Under the pieces are notes generated by a model. That model ran no database searches. It saw only the letters and a list, made by a program, of their open reading frames with translations, and was not told the DNA's origin. A stretch of 6,041 bases of DNA from Ruminococcus sp. (GTDB taxonomy: Bacteria > Bacillota_A > Clostridia > Oscillospirales > Ruminococcaceae), in contig NZ_JAIKXF010000032.1 of the NCBI RefSeq assembly GCF_024684275.1, positions 1 through 6,041 of the forward strand, in the 5' to 3' direction. Below, piece after piece: positions 1 through 4,163 of this stretch. Position numbers and translations under genes: made by a program. Numbering within the stretch: position 1 is the first letter of the stretch; every line of letters starts with the position of its first letter.

Positions 1-40
1 ACAAAGTAACAACCACATTTATGGACAAATTGGAGGTAAT

Positions 41-640
41 ATGGATAACAGAATCTACGGTTATGCCCGGGTATCTACCCGGGAACAGAATGAAGACAGG
101 CAGCTTGAAGCTCTTATTAAGTTTGGCGTTCCTGAGCAGAACATTATCATCGATAAGGCTTCCGGTAAGGATACAGAGCGTGAAGGCTATCAGTACCTCA
201 AGCGTCAGATACTCCGTAAGGGAGATACACTTGTTATCAAGGAGCTGGACAGGCTTAGTAGAAACAAGGCAGATATCAAGCGAGAACTGGAAGAGTTCAA
301 AGCAGCAGGAGTGCGTGTAAAGATACTCGACATTCCGACTACTCTTACGGACTTTCCACCGGATCAGGCTTGGATCCTTGAAATGATAAACTCGATCCTT
401 ATAGAGGTTCTCGGCAGCATTGCAGAAAACGAGCGTAATAAGATACGTTCTCGTCAACGTGAGGGAATAGAGGCTGCAAAGAAGAGAGACGTTAAATTTG
501 GACGTCCTGCTAAGCCTCTGCCTGATAACTGGCGTGAGGTACTGGCAGAAGTCCGTTGCGGAAATAAAAAGCCTGTAGAAGCTATGCGGGAGCTTGGCAT
601 ATCTCGTTCTTACTTCTACAAGCTATACAGCGACAACTGA
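41..640 (+). CDS. Small serine recombinase (resolvase/invertase family)
   Basis: A 199-residue site-specific DNA recombinase that would cut and rejoin DNA through a covalent phosphoserine link. The catalytic domain fills about residues 3-140. The motif YARVS gives Tyr8, Arg10 and the nucleophile Ser12. Asp38, Ser41 and Arg47 follow, then DRLSR with Asp70, Arg71 and Arg74, all in the order and spacing of gamma-delta resolvase. The AENER segment (128-132) begins the long E helix. A GRP linker (154-156) leads to a C-terminal helix-turn-helix (about 163-196, with GISRSYFYKLY). Length is normal for resolvases and invertases, so this is not a large serine integrase. The start at 41 follows GGAGG at 32-36. 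An ATG at 21 opens a different, overlapping frame and lacks this site. No promoter is visible because only 40 bases lie upstream. The protein appears intact. Whether it acts as a resolvase, invertase or transposon resolvase cannot be told from the sequence. Confidence 0.95.
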   Translation: MDNRIYGYARVSTREQNEDRQLEALIKFGVPEQNIIIDKASGKDTEREGYQYLKRQILRKGDTLVIKELDRLSRNKADIKRELEEFKAAGVRVKILDIPTTLTDFPPDQAWILEMINSILIEVLGSIAENERNKIRSRQREGIEAAKKRDVKFGRPAKPLPDNWREVLAEVRCGNKKPVEAMRELGISRSYFYKLYSDN

Positions 641-661
641 TAGATGTAGCCTCCTTCGGGA

Positions 662-679
662 TAATGTCATTAAGCTAAG
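662..679 (+). repeat. Left terminal inverted repeat (18 bp, exact)
   Basis: taatgtcattaagctaag is the exact reverse complement of 1873-1890. It begins 22 bases after the recombinase stop codon. Its outer 11 bases (TAATG-T-CATTA) are themselves a dyad around a central base. Confidence 0.85.
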
Positions 680-705
680 CAGAAAAAACAACTATCTTAT
701 TTATA

Positions 706-760
706 AATGAAAAGGCTGCTTTGTTATATAAATTGAGCAAAGCAGTCTTTCATTATTTTT
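706..760 (+). terminator. Intrinsic terminator just inside the left inverted repeat
   Basis: The arms aatgaaaaggctgctttg (706-723) and caaagcagtctttcatt (738-754) pair with one bulge and one non-canonical pair around a 14-base A/T-rich loop. The right arm runs into ATTATTTTTT (753-761). This fits a terminator for rightward transcripts arriving from the recombinase gene. Read leftward, a T run also follows further out (683-688 on the opposite strand), so weak activity in both directions is possible. Confidence 0.75.
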
Positions 761-1008
761 TAGAAGTTATTTGTTGCTACAAAAATGCTGACGTTAATTA
801 CTGCATCAGAATTTTTTGTAATTACCACCAAACCAGCCTGCCATAAAAACAAATTGGGCTGTTAAAAAGACTAAAAACAGGTCTTCCCTCGAAAACAGCT
901 AAAAATGGCGTTCTACGTTAGCTGACTTTAGCTTTTTTGAAATAGAGTAGCTTTTGACAACCTGGAGAGAGTACATTGTGCGCTCTTATTATTATATAAC
1001 AAAATCTA
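761..1008. other. Non-coding left arm of the element, with competing hairpins
   Basis: No credible gene is visible here on either strand. At 896-902 CAGCTAA pairs exactly with TTAGCTG at 918-924. The overlapping AGCTAAA (897-903) can instead pair with TTTAGCT (927-933), which is followed by a T run to 937. The second fold looks like a rightward terminator and the first excludes it. On the minus strand short open stretches could be the decayed 3' end of the transposase, for example a reading ending FKKAKVS before a stop near 916-918. I could not match these to the family, so this is only a suggestion. Confidence 0.35.
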
Positions 1009-1037
1009 TTGACATCATTTGCCCAAAGTATTATAAT
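1009..1037 (+). promoter_or_regulatory. Perfect sigma-A promoter for the passenger gene
   Basis: The -35 box is TTGACA at 1009-1014 and the -10 box is TATAAT at 1032-1037, separated by exactly 17 bases. Both hexamers match the housekeeping consensus with no mismatch. The expected start of transcription is near 1044, about 50 bases before the coding start. The promoter lies inside the inverted-repeat element, so the gene carries its own transcription signals. Confidence 0.9.
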
Positions 1038-1049
1038 GGCAGTATAAAC

Positions 1050-1087
1050 CATTGCTTATGGGGCAATGAGTTTAATGATATGGAGGG
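1050..1087 (+). promoter_or_regulatory. Leader hairpin and ribosome-binding site that decides the start at 1096
   Basis: CATTGC (1050-1055) pairs with GCAATG (1063-1068) around a 7-base loop, very near the 5' end of the predicted transcript. The Shine-Dalgarno sequence GGAGGG is at 1082-1087, eight bases before the ATG at 1096. An in-frame ATG at 1066 lies inside the hairpin and has no ribosome-binding site, so it is unlikely to be the start. The short 5' stem may stabilise the mRNA or tune translation. Confidence 0.65.
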
Positions 1088-1095
1088 ATTATATT

Positions 1096-1479
1096 ATGTT
1101 TGAACAGGATTATATCATGCGTCAAATAAAGGAAATAACAGCTGTTATAGCCAAAGTCGTATTCAACGCAAAGGTGGATAAATCATTTGAGACGCTTCAG
1201 GAAGTTGAAAAACAAAAAGCCTATACGCTCATAGAGCAAATGAATAACGGCCAAATCAAGGAAGCAGTTGAAGAACTTGAAAAACTCACCGAAGAAAACA
1301 CGATAGAAAACCTTATGATCGGACTTTCATTCTATTCACACCTAAGCGATCTTGACGAGGAACAATTTGAATTAGCGGCATACACATTTGCTCAGGGTAG
1401 AAGAGACTTCGAGCGGTTTGCGAATAAATTCGGCTGGAAAGGTGTAACAGATCTTTACTTTGGTAATGACGATGACTAA
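1096..1479 (+). CDS. DUF6483-like small helical protein (passenger gene), function unknown
   Basis: A 127-residue protein with no signal peptide and no membrane segment, so probably cytoplasmic. It opens MFEQDYIMRQIKEITAVIAK, which resembles the conserved start of the uncharacterised Firmicutes family DUF6483. The assignment is from memory and not from a search. The sequence is rich in Glu, Lys and Leu and reads as a series of amphipathic helices: about 5-24, 30-50 (FETLQEVEKQKAYTLIEQM), 53-65 (QIKEAVEELEKLT) and 68-84. It ends with a charged region and an acidic DDD tail. No catalytic motif is seen. The start at 1096 is chosen for its GGAGGG ribosome-binding site. The gene stands alone with a consensus promoter, lies inside the inverted-repeat element, and runs opposite to the transposase remnant. 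Its intact frame next to a broken transposase suggests the cargo, not the transposase, has been kept. Confidence 0.85.
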   Translation: MFEQDYIMRQIKEITAVIAKVVFNAKVDKSFETLQEVEKQKAYTLIEQMNNGQIKEAVEELEKLTEENTIENLMIGLSFYSHLSDLDEEQFELAAYTFAQGRRDFERFANKFGWKGVTDLYFGNDDD

Positions 1480-1521
1480 TATTAAAAGTTGAATTCCTTT
1501 GTTTTTGCCAATCGGTGAGGT

Positions 1522-1725
1522 TTATTTGGTTGAAAACTCCATAAGCTCTTTGCCAAGTGTCTGGCTGCCCATTCCGAGAATGAATCTCATTGTTTTTGAG
1601 AATGGCAGCTCACTCTTACGAACAAAGTCTCTCTTAGGATCTGCAACAAAAGCCGATTTGTTTTTCTCCATTTTCCGAATAAGTATATTAAGCTTGCTTT
1701 TGACGGAATTACAGTATTTTCGCAC
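1522..1725 (-). pseudogene. N-terminal remnant of an IS4-type transposase
   Basis: About 67 codons on the minus strand. The stretch KSAFVADPKRDFVRKSELPFSKTMRFILGMGSQTLGKELMEF resembles the N-terminal region of clostridial IS4-family transposases, where a D-F-x-R-x-x-x-L-P-F segment leads into a helix and a KELMEF-like end. The likely start is GTG at 1725, eight bases after GGAGG (1738-1734 on the minus strand); a TTG at 1740 is in frame but overlaps that ribosome-binding site. Family resemblance stops after MEF (about base 1537) and a stop follows at 1524-1522. The DDE catalytic core, normally several hundred residues more, is absent from the window. The gene therefore cannot make an active transposase. 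It appears cut by a deletion or replacement whose edge lies near 1520-1540, next to the passenger gene's end. Confidence 0.75.
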
Positions 1726-1733
1726 GATAAAGT

Positions 1734-1762
1734 CCTCCAATCAGATGTGTATATCTGATTGG
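1734..1762 (-). promoter_or_regulatory. Hairpin overlapping the transposase ribosome-binding site
   Basis: The arms 1737-1746 and 1753-1762 (ccaatcagat / atctgattgg) form a perfect 10-bp stem with a 6-base loop. On the minus strand the 3' arm ends at 1737 and so covers the first two G's of the GGAGG (1738-1734) used by the transposase start. Such stems over the ribosome-binding site are known in IS10 and IS50, where they keep transcripts entering from outside from being translated. The same role here is inferred. Confidence 0.6.
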
Positions 1763-1825
1763 CTCCGCCGCACATTTTCGGCTTTTTGTCAATACCTTTT
1801 TGCAAAAATTTACATTATATTCATA

Positions 1826-1870
1826 AAAATAGTCACAGGATCTTTGTTCACCCTGTGACTATTTTGTTTT
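1826..1870. terminator. Bidirectional terminator just inside the right inverted repeat
   Basis: A perfect 14-bp stem is formed by aaaatagtcacagg (1826-1839) and cctgtgactatttt (1852-1865) around a 12-base loop. T runs follow on both strands: TTTTGTTTTT on the plus strand to 1871, and TATTTTTATG on the minus strand. It would stop the passenger transcript on the way out and outside transcripts on the way in. A weaker hairpin with a T run (GCCG/CGGC, 1767-1787) precedes it on the plus strand. Confidence 0.8.
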
Positions 1871-1872
1871 TC

Positions 1873-1890
1873 CTTAGCTTAATGACATTA
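1873..1890 (-). repeat. Right terminal inverted repeat (18 bp, exact)
   Basis: cttagcttaatgacatta is the exact reverse complement of 662-679. It lies 7 bases beyond the right-end terminator stem and about 150 bases upstream of the transposase start, a normal place for an IS end. Confidence 0.85.
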
Positions 1891-1943
1891 GGATCATGGG
1901 GATATTATATAATGCTTTTGCGCAGATAGTCAATAGATTTACT

Positions 1944-2041
1944 GTAAGATGCATTTTTATGAAGGTAAGTTGTATTTTTTAGAGGGTAAGTTGCATAATG
2001 GCACTTCAAATAAGATGCACTTTTTGATATGTAAGTTGCAT
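1944..2041 (+). promoter_or_regulatory. Five phased direct repeats, probable LytTR-protein operator
   Basis: The core TAAG(A/T)TG(C/T)A(T/C) occurs five times, with the T of TAAG at 1945, 1966, 1987, 2011 and 2032. The spacings are 21, 21, 24 and 21 bp, so the copies face the same side of the helix every two turns, with one 3-bp slip. Copies 1, 2 and 4 are followed by a run of five or six T's. The last copy abuts the -35 box at 2041. LytTR-domain proteins such as AgrA and ComE bind 9-bp direct repeats separated by about 12 bp, giving the same 21-bp period. The copies with TAAGTTG match the first seven positions of the published LytTR consensus form [TA][AC][CA]GTTN. A LytTR gene is the second gene of the operon downstream, so autoregulation is likely. 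The repeats are seen directly; the binding protein is inferred. Confidence 0.75.
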
Positions 2042-2070
2042 TGACATCAAATCTGGTTTTGTGTTATCAT
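2041..2070 (+). promoter_or_regulatory. Promoter of the MBL-LytTR-DUF3021 operon
   Basis: The -35 box is a perfect TTGACA (2041-2046). The -10 box is TATCAT (2065-2070), one base off TATAAT, with an 18-base spacer. Transcription should begin near 2077. The fifth repeat of the array ends at the first base of the -35 box, which is where a class II activator would touch RNA polymerase. The imperfect -10 and long spacer fit a promoter that needs an activator. Confidence 0.75.
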
Positions 2071-2078
2071 ATATATTG

Positions 2079-2092
2079 TAATACACGTATTA
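2079..2092. promoter_or_regulatory. Palindrome at the predicted transcription start
   Basis: TAATAC (2079-2084) and GTATTA (2087-2092) are exact inverted arms around AC. They lie about 8-22 bases after the -10 box. This could be an operator for a second regulator or a small 5' hairpin in the mRNA. The stem is short and A/T-rich, so chance is possible. Confidence 0.3.
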
Positions 2093-2126
2093 TAAAGGAA
2101 ATCTCATTTGAAAGAAATGATCATTC

Positions 2127-2903
2127 ATGCATGAAAACAAGGTAAGGATAACATGGTACGGAACAGCTTCTGTACGGATCGCTACAAACAGCTCACAACT
2201 GCTTATTGATCCGTTTATTCCGTTCCCTGACAGCAGGGTAAACGTCCCGTCAGACGCCTTTGACGGCTGCAGTCATATCATCATTTCCCACGGTCACTTT
2301 GACCACATCGGCAGTATCCCTGAGATAGTACGCAGACATACCGCCGTTTACTGCACAAAAGCTCCATACCGCACTCTCATCAGAAAAGGCGTCGATAAAA
2401 CTAACCTGCATATGATAAAGGAAAGCACTTGTTTTTCAATAGGAGATATACATATAACTGCTTATAAAGGCAAGCACATCAGTCTGGGTATACCTGAAAT
2501 ACTAAAAGTATTGTTCAGCAAACGTTTCCTTAAGAATAGAAAAGATATTGTAAGAAAACTTATTCGATTTGCGTCATGCCTTGAAAAAAAGGAGACACTT
2601 TGCTACCGTATCAAGGCATATGACAAGCAAATACTGATACTGGGCAGTCTTGCACTTGCAGATGGTATTCTATACCCAACAGGTGTTGATCTGGCTTTAT
2701 TCCCGTATCAGGGCTCGGATAAGCTGTGCGACATGGCAATGACTGTCTATGACCGAATCAGACCAAAAGCTGTACTGCTGACGCATTTTGATGATACGTT
2801 TCCTCCATTTAGTTCTGATATTGATACATCGGGATTTGAAAAACGAATGAAAAACACTGTGCCTGTGTACAAGCTGCATCACGGAGGCTCACTTGAAATA
2901 TAG
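2127..2903 (+). CDS. MBL-fold (UlaG-like) metallo-hydrolase
   Basis: A 258-residue cytoplasmic protein of the metallo-beta-lactamase fold. It opens like UlaG-type members, with a strand and WYGTASVRI (10-18) followed by LLIDPF (25-30). The metal-binding signature is SHGHFDHIG, with His55, His57, Asp59 and His60. His117 (KGKH) is a candidate third-strand ligand and His220 (LLTHFDD) fits the C-terminal ligand. The position where the family usually has a GD(T/S) aspartate reads LGSLAL (172-177), so the bridging Asp seems replaced by Ser. The site may hold one metal or have changed activity. The substrate is unknown; relatives act on lactonase-like or phosphodiester substrates. In-frame stops at 2109 and 2118 force the start to 2127 or later. 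Only a weak purine stretch (2110-2116) precedes it, so translation may be poor. This is the first gene of the operon, 42 bases before the LytTR gene. Confidence 0.85.
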   Translation: MHENKVRITWYGTASVRIATNSSQLLIDPFIPFPDSRVNVPSDAFDGCSHIIISHGHFDHIGSIPEIVRRHTAVYCTKAPYRTLIRKGVDKTNLHMIKESTCFSIGDIHITAYKGKHISLGIPEILKVLFSKRFLKNRKDIVRKLIRFASCLEKKETLCYRIKAYDKQILILGSLALADGILYPTGVDLALFPYQGSDKLCDMAMTVYDRIRPKAVLLTHFDDTFPPFSSDIDTSGFEKRMKNTVPVYKLHHGGSLEI

Positions 2904-2945
2904 CACATTATATTCTACATACTTACTACAATACGGAGGTCGGTA

Positions 2946-3395
2946 ATGAAAATAATAATCGAATCACCTAAGCCGGATGAGGAAGATACAGTAATTGTCA
3001 GGTGTGCCTCGCCGGATCAGAGGCTCATTTCAATGCTTCTTTCATTTCAGACTGTCAATACAGAACTTACAGGATATATGGATGAAAAAATAGTACGTTT
3101 GAATTATCAGGAAATATACTATTTTGAAGCCAACGAAAACCGCGTTTTTGCTTACTATCACTCAGATGTCTACGAAGTCAAGTATAAGCTGTATGAGCTG
3201 GAGGAGCTTTTTGCTCCTTTGGATTTTGTACGATGCTCAAAATCTATGATCGTAAATATGGAGAAAATAGAGTACCTATCGCCATTATTCAGCGGTAAGC
3301 TGGAAGCGCATCTGAAAAACGGCGAAAAGATAGTTATCTCACGGCAGTATGTACGCAGTCTGAAGTCAAAGCTCGGACCTGAGGAGGTAGAATAA
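2946..3395 (+). CDS. Stand-alone LytTR-domain transcriptional regulator
   Basis: A 149-residue DNA-binding protein. The LytTR domain fills about residues 47-145, with the conserved pieces EIYYFEANENRVFAYY (56-71), LEELFAPLDFVRCSKSMIVNM (85-105) and ISRQYVRSLKSKL (131-143). The N-terminal part (1-42, starting MKIIIE and with VIVRC at 16-20) is typical of the short LytTR proteins paired with DUF3021 membrane proteins. There is no receiver domain, so it is not a two-component response regulator. It belongs to the LytTR regulatory-system type, of which HdrR/HdrM and BrsR/BrsM of Streptococcus mutans are the studied cases: a LytTR activator and a membrane inhibitor, usually autoregulated. GGAGG (2935-2939) lies six bases before the start. 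The stop codon overlaps the next start by one base (TAATG at 3393-3397), indicating translational coupling. The repeats at 1944-2041 are its probable targets. Confidence 0.93.
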   Translation: MKIIIESPKPDEEDTVIVRCASPDQRLISMLLSFQTVNTELTGYMDEKIVRLNYQEIYYFEANENRVFAYYHSDVYEVKYKLYELEELFAPLDFVRCSKSMIVNMEKIEYLSPLFSGKLEAHLKNGEKIVISRQYVRSLKSKLGPEEVE

Positions 3396-3856
3396 TGATA
3401 AAGGAATTTTTTGTTTCATTGCTACATTATTTTGTGGACATCACAACAGCTATTTTAATTGCTGCTGCAATATTTCTTACGATTTCCGGACAGCAGATCG
3501 ACAGTATAATCTTATGGGAAATTCTACTGAGCGGACTTATAACTGCTCTTCCGACTGCTCTTTTGCTATGCTTTGATACCAAAAACGTACGGCTTTCATG
3601 GATATTATGGATATTGCATTTTCTGGTGATATTGATCGTTACTGTTCTGCTGCTTAAAGCATTCGGCTGGTGTAAGATAACTCCGCTCTCACTTCTTATG
3701 ACATTTTTGGCAGTCGTTTTCATATATCTGTTCACAAGCTTTGTTCATTATCTGGTAGACCGAAAGCATGCATCAATTATGAATAAACAGCTCAAAAAAC
3801 GATATACCAAAAATGACACTGATAAAAGTCCGAATCACACCAGTGAAAGCGCTTAG
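3395..3856 (+). CDS. DUF3021-type four-helix membrane protein, probable LytTR inhibitor
   Basis: A 153-residue integral membrane protein with four predicted transmembrane segments at about 12-30, 38-59, 68-89 and 97-120. The N-terminus is short and the C-terminal tail (121-153) is polar and basic (DRKH, KQLKKRY) and likely cytoplasmic. The length, helix number and position directly after a LytTR gene fit the DUF3021 family. In the S. mutans pairs such a membrane protein inhibits its LytTR partner until an unknown signal relieves it; I infer the same here. The ribosome-binding site GAGGAGG (3381-3387) is inside the end of the LytTR gene, and the start overlaps that gene's stop. It is the last gene of the operon, with a terminator hairpin about 20 bases on. 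The signal sensed is unknown. Confidence 0.85.
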   Translation: MIKEFFVSLLHYFVDITTAILIAAAIFLTISGQQIDSIILWEILLSGLITALPTALLLCFDTKNVRLSWILWILHFLVILIVTVLLLKAFGWCKITPLSLLMTFLAVVFIYLFTSFVHYLVDRKHASIMNKQLKKRYTKNDTDKSPNHTSESA

Positions 3857-3878
3857 TTATAAAGGTACCAATAAGAAA

Positions 3879-3915
3879 AAAGTCTCCGCAATTATACAGC
3901 GGAGACTTTGCTTTA
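3879..3915. terminator. Operon terminator, probably bidirectional
   Basis: A perfect 11-bp G/C-containing stem is formed by aaagtctccgc (3879-3889) and gcggagacttt (3899-3909) with a 9-base loop. On the plus strand it is followed by GCTTTATATT, a modest T tract. On the minus strand the stem runs into a strong T run (complement of 3875-3881), so it could also stop leftward transcripts from the convergent esterase gene. It lies 22 bases after the DUF3021 stop codon. Confidence 0.75.
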
Positions 3916-3964
3916 TATTCATGGTGAAGTCATTGACGACTATTTTGTAACTGAATAAAAATAT

Positions 3965-3992
3965 AAGCAGTCTTCGGACCGCTTTTTATTTC
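3965..3992 (+). terminator. Second rightward terminator with a UUCG loop
   Basis: AAGC (3965-3968) pairs with GCTT (3981-3984) and GTC (3970-3972) with GAC (3977-3979), with one A-C mismatch between them. The loop is TTCG closed by C-G, an exceptionally stable tetraloop. TTTTTATTT follows (3983-3991). It would back up the operon terminator and protect the convergent gene from read-through. Confidence 0.6.
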
Positions 3993-4043
3993 CCAGAATA
4001 ACATAAAACGTATGCGGCATGACTGCCTAACAGTATTGAAAAT

Positions 4044-4078
4044 AAAAGCAATCTGCACAATTTGTACAGATTGCTTTT
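4044..4078 (-). terminator. Terminator of the dockerin/esterase gene
   Basis: A perfect 12-bp stem is formed by aaaagcaatctg (4044-4055) and cagattgctttt (4067-4078), with further pairing in the loop (A4057-T4065, C4058-G4064, A4059-T4063). On the minus strand the stem ends in TTTTATTTTC. It lies 86 bases after the stop codon of the minus-strand gene. Nearer the stop codon, 4111-4125 holds only a small CTGTC/GACAG hairpin and 4132-4143 a GTCATTAATGAC palindrome, both of unknown meaning. Confidence 0.75.
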
Positions 4079-4163
4079 GGTAACATAATAGAATATTTTT
4101 GTTATTTCGACTGTCTGCTTGACAGAGGCAGGTCATTAATGACGCAGCCCTTTATGTCTGGTA

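Larger units (their letters stand above)
662..1890. mobile_element. Degenerate IS-like element with a passenger gene, bounded by inverted repeats
   Basis: The segment is closed by an exact 18-bp inverted repeat (662-679 and 1873-1890). The match continues imperfectly inward: after the 18 bp both ends, read inward, run into a gaaaaa(a)caa-like stretch. Just inside each repeat lies a strong hairpin (706-754 and 1826-1865). Reading inward from the right end is the beginning of an IS4-type transposase, which stops after about 67 codons. The centre holds an intact gene on the opposite strand with its own promoter (1009-1479). This is what an IS would look like after losing most of its transposase and gaining a cargo gene. 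A 4-bp direct repeat (GGAT, 659-662 and 1891-1894) flanks it but overlaps the left repeat by one base and is too short to count as a target duplication. The alternative is an invertible segment acted on by the neighbouring serine recombinase. Confidence 0.6.

Noticed and set aside
1066..1095. Upstream in-frame ATG of the DUF6483-like gene
   Set aside because: It lies within the leader hairpin without a ribosome-binding site, while ATG 1096 has GGAGGG eight bases ahead and begins at the family's typical N-terminus.
1787..1792. Minus-strand TTGACA as a transposase promoter
   Set aside because: No acceptable -10 hexamer is found 16-19 bases downstream, so a promoter cannot be supported.
1499..1858. 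Open frame of 119 codons on the plus strand with hydrophobic stretches
   Set aside because: It lies opposite the transposase remnant, has no ribosome-binding site, and runs through the hairpins at 1737-1762 and 1826-1865.
659..1894. GGAT direct repeat at both ends of the element as a target-site duplication
   Set aside because: Only 4 bp, shorter than the 9-12 bp typical of IS4 elements, and it overlaps the left inverted repeat by one base. Chance is likely.
1944..2041. The five repeats as a CRISPR array or plasmid iterons
   Set aside because: Repeats of about 10 bp with 11-bp gaps are far too short for CRISPR. No replication initiator gene is present, and the array ends exactly at a promoter.
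3427..3735. Open frame of about 100 codons antisense to the DUF3021 gene
   Set aside because: The plus-strand frame has clear membrane segments, coupling and a ribosome-binding site; the antisense frame has none of these.
3930..4136. Open frame of 68 codons on the minus strand between the convergent genes
   Set aside because: It spans two terminator stems, has no ribosome-binding site and gives a Cys/Gln-rich product unlike any family I know.
4132..4143. Perfect palindrome GTCATTAATGAC sharing GTCATTAA with the inverted repeat at 662-679
   Set aside because: Only eight bases are shared, A/T-rich, with no second copy nearby to form an element; treated as coincidence.
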